Below are positions 12,314 to 24,600 of a DNA stretch of 64,000 nucleotides, one piece after another; positions within the stretch are counted from its first letter, which is position 1; each line of letters opens with the position of its first letter. Position numbers and translations under genes: made by a program. This DNA comes from Agrypnia vestita. Taxonomy: Eukaryota; Arthropoda; Insecta; Trichoptera; Phryganeidae. The notes below the pieces were generated by a model. That model was not told the origin of the DNA. It saw only the letters and a list, made by a program, of their open reading frames with translations, and made no database searches. The stretch spans positions 62,001-126,000 of the forward strand of contig JADDOH010003947.1 of the NCBI GenBank assembly GCA_016648135.1, in the 5' to 3' direction.

Positions 12314-12457
12314 CTTTAAGAAAGACAATTTAATTAGTATGTGAAAGCCGTGCAACGCACATTGTTTCATTGTGTTGGTGTTTACAGGTATAAACAACGA
12401 AACAATGTGCCTCATACACATGGCTTACACATACTAATTCGATTGTCTTTCTTAAAG
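12314..12457. mobile_element. Hairpin MITE (CTTTAAGAAAGACAAT family), full copy
   Basis: A 144-bp palindrome: CTTTAAGAAAGACAAT and AATTAGTATGTG at the left are mirrored by CACATACTAATTCGATTG and TCTTTCTTAAAG at the right, with ACATTGTTTCATTGTGTTG inverted inside. Half copies occur at 16021, 49311 and 51211. Confidence 0.75.
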
Positions 12458-12464
12458 GGAAAGG

Positions 12465-12585
12465 GGACTAATAGCCGAAACAAATGCCTATTTTGAAGAA
12501 TATACGAAAGATACTCTTCATTCGGTTTGAAAAGATTGGAAACTCGCTGGGCTAAGCGTGTAGAAATTGCAAGGGGATTATGATG
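12465..12585 (+). pseudogene. mariner transposase C-terminal remnant
   Basis: Reads GLIAETNAYFEEYTKDTLHS, stop, KDWKLAGLSV, stop, KLQGDYDG. This matches the mariner C-terminus (AYF..L.K......I..LE.RW.KCI...GDY). Two in-frame stops show decay. It abuts the hairpin MITE at 12314. Confidence 0.6.
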
Positions 12586-13261
12586 GCTTCCGTGCCGACA
12601 TTGGCTAAACTAGACGCGGGTGGATACTAAAGAAAGGATAGTTTTATGACATAAAACATTGTTCAAATGGTCTAACCCCTGCGATAAACAAAAGGAAGAC
12701 ACATCAAAGGCCAGATGTCAACTTAACGGGCTGGAGTAGACAATGGGTCCATTCCAGCAACCCTCGAAAACAACGCGAACAATGATTTAGAAAGCGGAGC
12801 TTTAAAGTAAGGACGTCGCCAAATGTTTTAAAAATACAGTGTTAGGAAACAATTGATATTTTCGAAGGTCTCCGCAATGAACTTACCATTATCTGCGACA
12901 ATCAATAGGTTTAGAAAGCGCAGAGCGAACTGGAAGACGCATGAGGGAATCCAGATGTCCCCACACTTGGTGTCAAAATATAATTCAGGGTGTCTCCGCG
13001 ATACCATGCATGTAATCATATTGATATGGGGATATCAAAATGGGCTCAGTGAGAAGGCGGTTTTGTTGGAGAAACAATATAATTTATTAAAAAAAACTAG
13101 TTCGAGAAATTTTCATACAGTAGTCACATAAACAGGAGGATTAACGAATCTTAACTAACGAGTGTCAATATCACAAAGCATCAGGCCGTGGAAAGGTCTC
13201 TGATTAAAGTTTACACACTAGCACTGGTATCTCGGAGGGCCTCGCGGAGCGGTCAGCGGCT

Positions 13262-13560
13262 CGACGCGAGGGGTTCGACGAGGGGTTGATGATGATGATG
13301 AATGACGAGGTGCCGGGCGTGCGGCGGCGGTGTGGCTCGCAGACGCCTCACGGAGTGGGAACGGACTCGACGCGAGGGCTCGACGAGGGACGATGATGAC
13401 GATGATGAACGACGGGGTGCCGGTATGTGCGGCTGCAGCGTGGCTCGGAGACGGCTCACGGAGTGGGCACGGACTCGACGTGAGGGCTCAACGAGGGGCG
13501 ATGATGAGGATGATGAACAACGAGGGCCGGTATGTGCGGCGGCGAGGCGGCGACGATGGG
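13262..13560. repeat. CpG-rich minisatellite, about 107-bp unit, 2.8 copies
   Basis: Units start at about 13262, 13368 and 13476 with CGACGCGAGGG and share GATGATGA runs, GTGCCGG, GTGCGGC and GGCTCACGGAGTGGGCACG. GC content and CpG density are far above the flanks. Translation in one frame gives alternating Arg-rich and Asp-rich repeats, a by-product of the repeat and not evidence for a protein. Confidence 0.85.
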
Positions 13561-13619
13561 TGGCCGTAGTTACGGCGGCGAGGCGGCCTGCCTGTGGTGG
13601 GGGGAGGCCGTCTGGGCTC

Positions 13620-14990
13620 TTGTGATCCGGCGGTCAGACGACTACGTTTTCCGGCCGCACTCGTTTATGAATTTATTTTATTTTAATTCGGCTCGTTATG
13701 TTGAGCGGTGATTTTGCTCATTTTAATCATTGTGTAATATGTAATGATACAATTCGTTTTGATCACAATCAAGAGAGCGTTTGTGTAACTGAGGTTCGCG
13801 AGATTTTATCAACATATTCTAATCAACTTAAATATTTCGTAAGTTTTGAATAAATATTTTTTATACATGAAGTAGAACACACATTACGAAGTGAATGGAT
13901 TATCGCACCCGCTGAAAATGATTTTGTACAATGTCAAATTTATTACCGTATAGTAATGTGTATTGGTAATGTTTAATCCAGGTTGGAATGGTCAATAAAA
14001 ATCTCAATATGCTATGATACATGCAATGTATTGACAATACATTTAATAATTAATTACAGTGCGACTATAATACATTGAAGAATTAATCACGACACGGCCA
14101 ATCCAGTAGAAAATAACTGCGAGTAAATCACAAAAAATGTATTGCGTCTTTTATAAAATTTCAATTCATTCTAACCACCATTCTACGGAAATCTAATTTT
14201 ACGATGCATTAGTTTATATCTACTTATGAAATTATATTCAAAGAATTCAATCAGGGTGTGACTTAAATTTTGCATTACATCTTTTATATAATTTTGATAA
14301 GTTTGAATCCATTTTTTATGTAGTAGAAAACACGTTATAGAGTAAGTGCTTCCAGTGAGTTTCAACTGTAAACTTTATTCAATGTTTGCATTTTTATCCA
14401 TTATACATCCATATGGCTTATACATCCACGATGAAGATAAGATTAAAATCTTTTATAAATAAGAAATTACAAATATATATACATGACACTTTAAGCATAT
14501 ACCTAACTATATGGATAATATTAATCCCATGTTAATAAGTTTTGATATTAATTGATTCACTGAGCAATGCGGTTTTATCTGAATAATTTCGTTAATGAAG
14601 TTGAAATTGTGATTTGAAAATCTAGTTGAAGTTGAGGTCGAAGGAAGTGGAGGATCCGTGGACTCTAGCCCTGCCTGTGAAAACAGCACGGCTTATTACT
14701 ATATTATTATTATTATTAGTTACCTTGGTAACTCCAGAGGAAGTCGAGTCCGAACGGTCGTGTACGCCGTATCAGAGCCGCGATGCTCAATATCAGTGCC
14801 GCGGTGATCAGTGAATGGACACCCACCGCATTCCCAGGGCCGTTTTATGAGTGAAAGCTCCCATATCAGTCCTACTTATACGTCGCCAAGTTGACAATTT
14901 TTTACTCTAAAGGCCATCTCCGTGTCACATTGTGTAAAGGGCGACTGCGACCTGGAGAGACCTGCAATAGTCCATTCACTGTACCTCCTT
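13620..14990. other. Intergenic stretch, part possibly a LINE 3' region
   Basis: 13620-14600 is AT-rich with nothing recognisable. 14640-14990 is richer in GC, holds an ATT microsatellite at 14702-14718, and looks like old repeat sequence, but no domain or boundary is visible. Confidence 0.35.
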
Positions 14991-15230
14991 CACATAACAG
15001 ACTTTATTGTAAATTATCAAAGAAAGAAAAGAAAAGCATAAAATACAGGTAAAAATAAATCAATAAGATAACATATAGCAAACATAGAAATATAAAGTTC
15101 ATTTAAAATATAACAATAGATCATGGTAAACGAGTAAATATAAAATTCGGGTGGGAAAGAAGACAGTGAGGGGACGTTTGGGGAAAGGACACACTCCCTA
15201 ATAGGGAAGGACAAGACAAGGATCACACTT

Positions 15231-15800
15231 AAAAGTGGAGTTCAAGTCCGAGCACTACGGGTCCACAGTCTACGGAGAAATTACCCACGAAGCAGCTCCC
15301 AGCGCGAAACCCACATCCTGGCGAATTCACGGAAGAGTCCGAGGTTTCTCTCATTCTTGATGAGGTCACTGTTCCGTGTGGAGCTGTGCCTCACCCCCTC
15401 CAGTCTTACAATCATAATCTCTCACGCATCTTTCATAAACTCACAAGCCAAGAGGATGTGCTGCGGCGTCTGATCCACACGAATGCAGGTGCACCAGGGT
15501 GACGAGGCGAGCCCCAGACTATGCAATTTGCTCCGAAACTCGCCGTGTCCCGACACCAGCTGCATCGCGTGATGATCAAGCACCGGAGGACCTCCCCTGC
15601 CTTTCTCTCTCACGGCGACTCTCTGTTACCACCGCGACCCCCAGTGAAGAAGGAAACGACGCCCCGCCAACGACTGTACGAGCGCCACGACGCCGCCGTA
15701 AGCCCCGCCGACGAAGCCTCCATAGGAGAACCAGCAGAACGAGGAAGTTGCCGCCCACCGGAAACCAGCAGCACGAGAAAGGAGACATCCGCCACGTATG
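15231..15800 (-). mobile_element. Non-LTR retrotransposon C-terminal remnant
   Basis: The minus strand reads HAMQLVSGHGEFRSKLHSLG then ASSPWCTCIRVDQTPQHILL, the zinc-knuckle-like C-terminal signature of LINE polyproteins (GHG....L...L......C.C......HILL.C). After one stop at 15422-15424 the frame continues (EIMIVRLEGVRHSSTRNSDL, FREFARMWV). GC content is higher than the flanks. Upstream sequence to 15800 is frameshifted. Confidence 0.75.
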
Positions 15801-16020
15801 TGGCAATCAGTTCAATTCAGATCAAAGACTATTTCGCTCGCCAATTCTATAAAAAAAAAGTGCTACCTTAATTTTACTAACAGTCCATTTTAACGTTAAG
15901 ATTATTTTTTATACGTGTTTGTTGCCCTGATTATTTGTTTTTTCTTTAGACTAAGATTTGTGTAAATTTATTGCCACTTTGCATAATATACTTAACTAAA
16001 TAAAAACATTGAGTTGGTGG

Positions 16021-16105
16021 TTATACTCACAAACACTAACACAACGAAACAATGTAGGTACGCTGTATGCACGCCTTACACATACTAATTAGATTATCAT
16101 TTTCA
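16021..16105. mobile_element. Half copy of hairpin MITE family
   Basis: Contains AACACAACGAAACAATGT and TACACATACTAATTAGATT, the right half of the hairpin MITE at 12314. Confidence 0.55.
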
Positions 16106-16800
16106 AAAGAAATTTACTATAGCTATCGTTAAATTTACTAAAAATAAATCGAAATGCAATATAAATGTAGTCATATTACTGTCACAATTATCAGATTTTA
16201 TTATATCATTTATCATAATATTCCATCAGATATACATTCAATTTCGATTTTTTTCCAAAATATTTATTTATTGCTTCAATTTACTGGCTGTACGCATACT
16301 TAAACATATGTATATGCAAGGGGTTTGATTTGACAGCTTCTATTTATTTTCCCTGTATACACGCGTATTTTCGGTAACCGAAAAACCTTGTTATTCTTAA
16401 GGTACATTTTTCAAATAAACTGAAATTTGAACACAGTAGTGCAACGTTACTCTAGGCAAATGATTTTTTTTTCACAGAAATTGTTATTGGATTTTAAACA
16501 ATAGTAGGTATACCTTTATTAAGAAAATTAAAATTTTAAAATATAAAACTTAATAAGTTTAGATGGACTAGTAGATAGTAGTCCAATCACGGGAATCGTG
16601 CAGGTCTGACACCTGCCGTGACGGCCTATGGTTTGAAGTTTTGAAGTGACCGAAAGTCCTCCCAATCTAGTTGTGGAGCTCCGTCTTACCTGAATAATAC
16701 CTTCCTAAGCTTAATCAACCTACTATTGCCAACACTTGACTTGACACATGAAAAGACTATAAAGACAGAGATAGAAGAAAAGTAAGATTGCAGCAACAGA
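16106..16800. other. AT-rich intergenic stretch
   Basis: No gene or repeat boundary could be supported. It leads into a GA microsatellite at about 16812-16857. Confidence 0.4.
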
Positions 16801-16866
16801 TGAATAGGGAGATGAGAGAGAGAGGCGAGGATGAGAGAGAGAGAGCGAGAGAGAGATTATAATATA

Positions 16867-16869
<3 letters not shown>

Positions 16870-16928
<59 letters not shown>

Positions 16929-17342
16929 GTTGGGAATATTCGTAGGTCGATGGAATGAAAGAACGATCTGTTGTTTAATGTTTATTCCTCGACCGGAGTT
17001 AGGCTCCGGGAGCAAATAAAATATACAGTTACAGTGTGAATATAAGTTAATCATCAATCACGAAATAAAATAGTAACAAAATTGAAAGTATAAAAAAGGT
17101 CGGACAAAGAGAAATGTACCACAGATATGAGACGCGGACCCAAAGGTTTTCTAAACAACGACCGGGCGGTACTTGAGATGTTTCCAGACTGGGGCACGGC
17201 GTCATCTCATCCGATTCCCTTTGCTTGCATTTGTTTACGTAACCGGCGATGTCTCCGCCGCAGACGTTGTTTATGTTAACTTAATAAAAAGGGTCCCCGC
17301 TCGTAGGCAGGTAGATGGCGCGAGCCGGCTGAGCGCCGCTAC

Positions 17343-17343
<1 letters not shown>
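16870..17343. mobile_element. Putative solo LTR inserted in a TA microsatellite
   Basis: A non-repetitive block of about 416 bp (16928-17343) begins TGTTGGGAATATTC and ends GCGCCGCTACA, the TG...CA form of an LTR. It has an AATAAA near 17016 and is flanked on both sides by TA dinucleotide runs (16874-16927 and 17344-17376). No second LTR or internal region is present. Superfamily unknown. Confidence 0.4.
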
Positions 17344-17380
<37 letters not shown>

Positions 17381-17423
17381 AAACATATTTTTCATTTATT
17401 TAAGGAACGAGTCCCGTAATATT

Positions 17424-17713
17424 TAATACGAAATAAATAAATGAAATAAAGAGAAACACACAAATATCAAATAATAAAACTGAAAAATTAAATGCTGGAA
17501 CCTGGATTCGAACCACGGACCTCTGTGTTTCGCGCACAGCGTGTTACCAATTTCACTATCCCAGCGACTTAACAAGTCGTCAATATTTGATAGTTATATG
17601 TTTCTCTTTGAATTATTAATTCACTTATTTATATTATTCCATTTTTATTTTTTTCAGTTTTATTATTTGATATTTGTGTGTTTCTCTTTATTTCATTTAT
17701 TTATTTCGTATTA
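17424..17713. mobile_element. Foldback with perfect 64-bp arms enclosing a tRNA-like sequence
   Basis: 17424-17487 and 17650-17713 are exact reverse complements (TAATACGAAATAAATAAATG at the outer edge, CAGTTTTATTATTTGA inside). The 162-bp centre holds a tRNA-like sequence on the minus strand. A TA run follows at 17714-17739. Perfect arms imply recent origin or ongoing correction. Confidence 0.85.
17494..17565 (-). tRNA. tRNA-like sequence, probable pseudogene
   Basis: On the minus strand a 72-nt cloverleaf can be drawn: acceptor GCTGGGA with TTCCAGC, a 3-bp D stem around AAATTGGTAA, anticodon stem CTGTG/CACAG with loop CGCGAAA, and T arm CGTGG TTCGAAT CCAGG. Box B (GGTTCGAATCC) is perfect. 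The universal U33 is G and the T stem has one mismatch, so a working tRNA is unlikely; the formal anticodon would be CGA. Confidence 0.45.
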
Positions 17714-17744
17714 AATATATATATATATATATATATATAGATAT

Positions 17745-18590
17745 ATCGTTGAAAATGTGACTTAGAAAGTGCCTAAACGATTATTAAATTAGATTCGAAA
17801 TTCGAGTCTCGCTCTCGCTATTCCTCTTCAATCTCTATTTCTGTATTTATTTATATTTATTTATCTTAATTATTTAGTTCCACACATAATGTTGTGTGGG
17901 CTGATATATGATTTCACTTAGACATATTGCATTCAATCTAATCATTCAAAAGTTTTTATAATAAAATTTTTGCACTCCAGTTTAAACCTCCTGTTTCCAT
18001 GTTTTGAATTTCCTTTGGTATCGAAGATTTTTTTTACCTTTATACATCATACAATTTTGTGAGGTGTTTTTCTTTTTCTTTGGTAGTCTTATGTTATCTT
18101 GTGTTGTAGGAATGAAAATCGTTATTCATCTTCATCCTGTCATCAAAGTATTTGGGTACTAATCCATGTTTAATTTTAAATATTTGTACCATTACATTAT
18201 ATATTATTCTTTGATTTACGGTTTCCAGTCCTAGGGCATTCAACATTTTTGTTATTTTAGTTCTCCTATTTTACTGTATGTGGACAGGTTTACCTGGGTT
18301 TACCTAGGTTACCTACCCGCATACTTTTTCATAGAAAAAAAATATTTCTGTTTTCTGATTACGTTTCTATGAGAAATGAGAACAAACGTCATGTATAATA
18401 GCGATGTAGCTGTCAAAGTGACATCATCAAAAGTTTATCTTTCCGTTTGTTTGATTTACAACATGGACATTTACAAAAATAGCTGTCATTATTCCCTCAG
18501 ATCAATATTTTAATTGAATTATTTTCCGCTACAGTAAGAGAACAACAGCTTGACATTATATTTTATTTATGTATTACAATTGATCGCACT
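17745..18590. other. Intergenic region upstream of CAPN7
   Basis: AT-rich with no ORF of note. The last 100-200 bases before 18591 must include the CAPN7 5' UTR and promoter, but no TATA box or initiator can be singled out. Confidence 0.4.
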
Positions 18591-18602
18591 TTGTTTTCAA
18601 AA

Positions 18603-21600
18603 ATGACATCGTTACAAGAAGCTGTAAGATTTGCCAAAATTGCTGTCGATTTTGACAGGAGTGGCAATATACCAGAGGCCATAAAGAATTATCATTATGC
18701 TTCAAATTTATTAGACAATGCCATAGGTTTAGCGAGTGGTTCGTCAGAATCTTTAAAAGTGAAATCTCAAGAGTATCGGACAAGAGCAGCTCAGTTAGGT
18801 GAGTTTGATTGAATTTTTTGAATTACTGGTTATACCGTCTGGATGGAGGACACCAAATGCCTACATGTCCTCCTAATGAATGACCGCTAGTGAAGATATC
18901 ATCACAAGCATTGAGGTTTTAGTTTACTAGAATATTTGGTAGCTTTTATGCTACCTAGACATTCAAACTACAGGCGTCCATCAGGGCTAAATTGAACAAT
19001 ACGGTAACCACAACAGATCCTTTTGAGAGCATTCATGGTATATATATTTGAGTGTCCTGACTTCAAAATAAAACAGGATTGACCGCACTAGTACCAAGCT
19101 CCTTGTTTTAGTGACTATCTAGAACTGATGCTTCAGTTATTCCGGAGTTCGGATTCCTACTACCTCTTTAAATTGCCGCAGCGCGGATCCGCGCTCCCGT
19201 GCCCGCGTGCAATTTTTTCCGTTTATTGTAATATTACAGAATAAAGTTCAAACCCCTTCGCATTTGTTCTTACTGAACGAATTAAGGTTCTCAACCAATC
19301 GGAACAGTGTAAAAAAGTTAAAATTCATTCTTAAAATGAACTAAAAGTAAGCCATTTTTTCTATGATCAGTGCGAAAGGTGTGCGACGGTATTTATTGCT
19401 TATTGAAGTAATTGCTGATAAAGGTATCTTAGTTGTTGTTCCGCACGGGAACAAGCAAATTTAATGCGCGGTTCCCTCGTACTTCAGCTCGAAGTGCACA
19501 CCGAAGCTGTGCTGTGGCCAAATCGTACAAATATCAGTAGATAGTGGTGGCGCTGAAGTTCGCTTCAGTGCAAAGCAAAAGTTTCGTGGAGAAGTCCAAA
19601 TCGTTGTCCAGTGTCGCAGTCACGTCGCAGAAAAATCCATAAGCAGGGTCCAAAATCCGAAGCAGTAATCAGGTCCAAAGCAGAAGCTCAATGTTGGTAG
19701 CAGGGGTCAAAGCAGGATAGAAACGAAAGGGAGATAAAAGTGGTCCTATGGCGTATAGAGCAACACCGCCTGCGATACCATTTATTCATAGTAATATACA
19801 GCCTCTTGAAAATTAACCAATGATGAAGCGGCTTCTTCGGGGCGCGACACGGCAACCTTAGCGGCATTTTGTCGAACTACGCCAGTCAGTTGATCACACG
19901 GTCGGGGCTAGCAGGACTCGCAATTCAGCCATAATTAAATTCATATTAAATGCATCGCAGCCCCCCCCCGGGGTCTAAACTATATCATTTCATTAGGCTA
20001 GACCGAGCAGATAGCCATGACATAATTCTTGGGCGTGCCGGGTCCGAATAATTCCAAGTTATTTGATAAATAAGTCAGCCATTGAGGGCTCAAATCTTGA
20101 TTAAATTCATAAAAAATAGTAAACAAGTGTTTACAGGGTTCTTTGTATAAAAGTTACAAAGTACTTTTGGTAATACTTTCGCCTATGTCGGGTGAATATT
20201 AATTATGTTATAAGTATTTCAATAGGTCCTCCAGAAGAAATTTCTTTATTAAGCTTCTCTAATTTATATACCTGAATGTATATAAAACAAATAGGTATTC
20301 ACTTGGAGAATACAATAAAAAAGGTTTCAGATTGATCTGATTGCTGTAGCAGCTGTAATTTGAGTTTAATTAAAATGACCCTTATTGACATAGTCGCTCA
20401 GATGTAGTTGCTTGGTGCCGAGTTGGGTGACGTCACACCTAGCGGTCGCCACTTGTGTGGAGCGCACCTTCAAAAGGGCCTCCTCAAGGCTATCAAATTG
20501 GTATTTCTCAAACTGTTGTAGATGCTTCTCACTCATAAGGAGGCTGTTCAGAAATATAAGAAAATATTTTAAATTAATATTACCACGTAAAGGCGCGTTA
20601 TAGCGGCTAAAAAATACTTGGAATTTATTTAATTTCCTTATCTTTCAAAGGAATTTTATGAATTTATCATCAAGTATTTATCTTGGTGCCAATACTCTGG
20701 CGGCATAGATAATAATTTAAATTTATTTAAAAACATTTAAAACATTATTATTATCGTGTTTCCGATTTCAGTAGTGAAATTCAATCTCTTCCGGGAGCTT
20801 TCGGGCCCGCTTGCGATGGAATTATTGTCACCACTTTTGGCGGCGGTGACGTCATCGTCAACCATGGCGATCCTTCCCGCGTTCTACGGGAACCATTTGC
20901 GGTCGCACCGACATGACATTCCCTTGCAGTGGAAAGTCATCACCGTGCCATGCCGACTACCCGGTGAACGTCGAGATGGATCTGGATGGATCATCACTAC
21001 ACCGGTTGTGCGATGACGTACTTACGTCAGGATGCACTCATATCATGGCGCATCCGGTGTGCTTCGGCCTACGCTGTGTCCCATTTCAGAGACGATATAC
21101 TATGATGTCACTGTTACCATCACATGCCCGTTCGCAACAGTTGGACACCTCAGAACAATGTCTGTACCAGCGGAGCATTCGGTCTGCAGCCCGAATGCTC
21201 CGTACAGCTCGGAACACTCGACATTCTCTCATACGGGAAAAGGTGACTCAGTACATATTGACCTTCGTACGGAATCTCTCAGCATGGACTTTATTCGTCA
21301 TCATCTCCGTGTCGTATAGAGAGTCATCGCTGTGGAAGGTGGCCAAACACAAAATCTCAGTGTCGTACAAGTACAGTTATTGCCTCAGAAGGAGGTTAAA
21401 TTTGATATTTGATAAAATGATTAATTAAAAAAATTAAAAAGAATGATCTTCTTTACATTTCTAGTGATTTCCAATATATTGTAAAAATGTAAACTGCTGT
21501 ACGTGTGCAATTCCTTCTGCTTTTACATCTCATATCAATATGCTGAATCAAGAGTACAGTTGCCGGCAAACTTCTTGAAATTTTTTGGCGTAGTGGGGGA

Positions 21601-24600
21601 ATGCGCAGAAGACAAAATTTGGGTCTCTTTGGTGGAATAGTACATGCGCAAACTCCCCCCACTACATCGTAAAATTTCAAGATGTTTGCCGGCTACTGTA
21701 CCTATGCTGGTCCATCGTATCATGCACAAAGTGTTATTAGTATTCTAAACATTTTCAGGAATGGAACGACAAGATGAAGAAGAAAGAAAACTTCACCAGT
21801 GTTACTTCCTGTTCGAGCAGGCTTTAGATGCCGACGATGAAGGTCTCTTAGATGCGGCGACTGAACTTTACACTCAGGCTGTTGAATTGGGGATCACCAT
21901 TGTAAGTAAACATTTGTTCTTACTCCCACAAATCGCAAATTATTCTTATAGCATTGTGTAGCAATTATGTTTGAAAAAATTATTGACCATATGATTGTTT
22001 TATTTTTTTTAATAGAAAAGCCAAGATCAAGAAAAGAAAAGCAAATTAAATACGGTTTTGAAAGATGCTTTAGAGAGAGCGGAACGATTAAAAGGATTGC
22101 CACCGCATGTATCAAAAGATAGTCCAACTGACGATGTTCTCACAGATCTGAATAAAATATCTCTTCAACCCGGTCCCAGAACCCCGACAGCTCCTACCGT
22201 GCAAGTCAGATCTTCTCCGAGTGAGTAATGAAAGCTTGTCGTAACCTCAGGTTAAGGATCTATAGAGATGTATTATTACGAGAGTGAATGTATCAAAAGA
22301 ATGTAAAATGATGATGCGCTTCCGTAATTTGGACCATCACTAATGTTCGTATGCTTTAGTATTCAACTTAGCTTACAAAGTGAGAATTAAAAGGAATTAA
22401 GACAATGGTGTGACTTGAAGAAAATAGTACTTGCATGAAAACTCTTGATTTATCCAATAGATCAAGTGTTTATGCAAAAGGAGATTTATTTGCTGGAGAG
22501 TTAATTTCTGGTGTGCTAATGATTGCCAAATTATGAATAATCAACACTACAATTAAACATAAATCTCACAGTCACGGTTGAAATACTGATTTAGCTCATG
22601 TTACAGATTATTCAATTTTCGTTATTGAGCTGTGGGTTGTGCTAGTAACACCAGCTTGAATGTGTATGAAAAATATTCCTTGATATACTTATTTAATTTT
22701 TGTGCAGCCACACCACTTCACCGGGGAAACAGCGCCCACCTGAAGGTGTCTTCAGGTCAGTCTATGTACACCGAGGAAGAGAAACTCGTACTCACCAAAA
22801 CTTCTCAAATCAATAACAACCAATTTGTGCCATTCATGAGTATAGATCTCTCGGAAAATTTTCGATATGCGATCACCTTCACCGACAAGGATGGCTTGTT
22901 AAGCCTTTCCACTAAACAAAAACAAAACTTCAAACATTGGGCGCGTCCCGATGAAATATCATCCGAGCCGAAGATGATTGTGGGTCAAAACGTTGACTGT
23001 TTTAGCATTAAACAAACTGTAAGTGTTGCTTATATAAAAATGTTTTTATTATTATCATTTCTTTATGATTATCATGTAATATATTTATTCAGTGGAGCCT
23101 TACGATACAAACTTAATAGGCATGATGACGGTTGTTCCGGATGGGAACACCTTTTTTATGCGGCTCAGTTGTCTTCGCTGGTGAGGCAGAGATCACCACC
23201 AGAATTCGCTGTGAAGCTCGTAGTCCGTGGATATGCCAGAAGTCAAACGCCGAGGTAGTGCTTTTATCTTATGAAAGTCGAAGTAAAAATCCGAAGCGAA
23301 GGCCAAGTCAGAAGGCAGTGGTCACAAAAATCCAAGAAAGCAAAGTCCAGAGAAGATGAGCAGGAATCAGAAATAAAAAGCAGCAAGAGGATTGTCCAAA
23401 CAGCGATTCTCGTACCATGGTACTCGCTTTTAAATGCGTTATATTTATACCAAATTCAAAATTGCACAAGATTGCGTCATAGCATGTTACATAAACCAAT
23501 GAGGTTGCATGATTCTGGGAAGGCGCCGCAGCGCTCCCAGCGGCCGAGCGGTGAACTACGTCATTCGCGGTTGCGCAATTCCACCGCGAGGCAGATTCCA
23601 TATAGCAGATACAAATTAATTTACAAAAAATGCATTTTAGCTCCCAAGAGACTAATACTATGTTATTTTGTAATAACAGACCTAGCAGATGATAATAACA
23701 CAGTTGTTTGGACAGGCTGGGTCATACAAGGCCCAAAATATTAAAATTAAGTTTGCCACAAACGGCTCAAATTTTCAAAAATTCATAAAAAATCAAAAAC
23801 AGTATTTTTACAAGTTTTTTTATGACAAATATAAATTGCGCATGCAAGCGCTCATTTTAACAGTAATTCCAAATATGTCAGGTAAATATTTACTGAGTTA
23901 TAGGCATTCAAAAAAGCACCAAAAACCAATTTTTTATTCCACTCTCAGGCGCGCCTATATCATTCCACATATTTAAAAGTATATTTCCCAGACAGGCATT
24001 CAGTAAAAGAATGCAATGGCACTACATAAGTAGGATTTCGTCCACGGTAAGCCGCTCTGAACGTCGATTAAAAATTCGATTTTTTAATAGTCTCCACGGC
24101 GAGCCGTGCGCGCGAGATTACCGCGACGTGGGCCTAAGAGCAGGCGTACACCGTTTCCAAATCGAGAAAATACAAAATTTTCTCACGGTTTTCCAGTACT
24201 CATTTATTTCATGATGGACCATCTCCACGATGGCGCCCGGTTCAGGCCTTCGGGTCCCCGTGGAGGGTATCCCATATACGCATCTCAGACGGGGGCTCGG
24301 AATTTGAGTACTAGGCGTTAGAAGTTATAGCCGGTCAGGTGAGCTTGTCAAATCTCTCATATTTAAAAAACATTTATTTGCCCGTCGGCGGATTCTACGG
24401 CGGAAAGAAAGAGACGAGGCCCTCTGCAGCGAGACTCGTCTCCCGTGTTGGCGGATATTGCGTGCCACACTCATGCCCATTTAGTGTTGGCGAACATCGC
24501 GGGTACCGCGTGCCACACACATACTTTATTTGGGGCGTTACATCGCGGAAGAATCCCTTCGGCTCAAACTTCTAACCTCTATCCACGCACCAGTAGGTGC

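Noticed and set aside
13302..13625. 107-codon Arg/Asp-rich ORF over the minisatellite
   Set aside because: It is open in several frames because the repeat unit lacks stops; there is no start context, conservation or splice evidence.
15499..15871. Two overlapping plus-strand ORFs of about 116 codons
   Set aside because: They lie opposite the LINE C-terminal remnant and have low-complexity Arg/Pro composition; the minus-strand reading has the recognisable motif.
17494..17565. Functional tRNA gene
   Set aside because: G instead of U at position 33, a T-stem mismatch and a location inside an inverted-repeat element argue for a pseudogene.
19150..19980. LTR retrotransposon in CAPN7 intron 1
   Set aside because: GC-rich and repeat-like, but no paired LTRs, primer-binding site or protein motif was found.
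22632..23258. 208-codon ORF as a separate gene
   Set aside because: It is CAPN7 exon 4 (22708-23018) read through into both introns.
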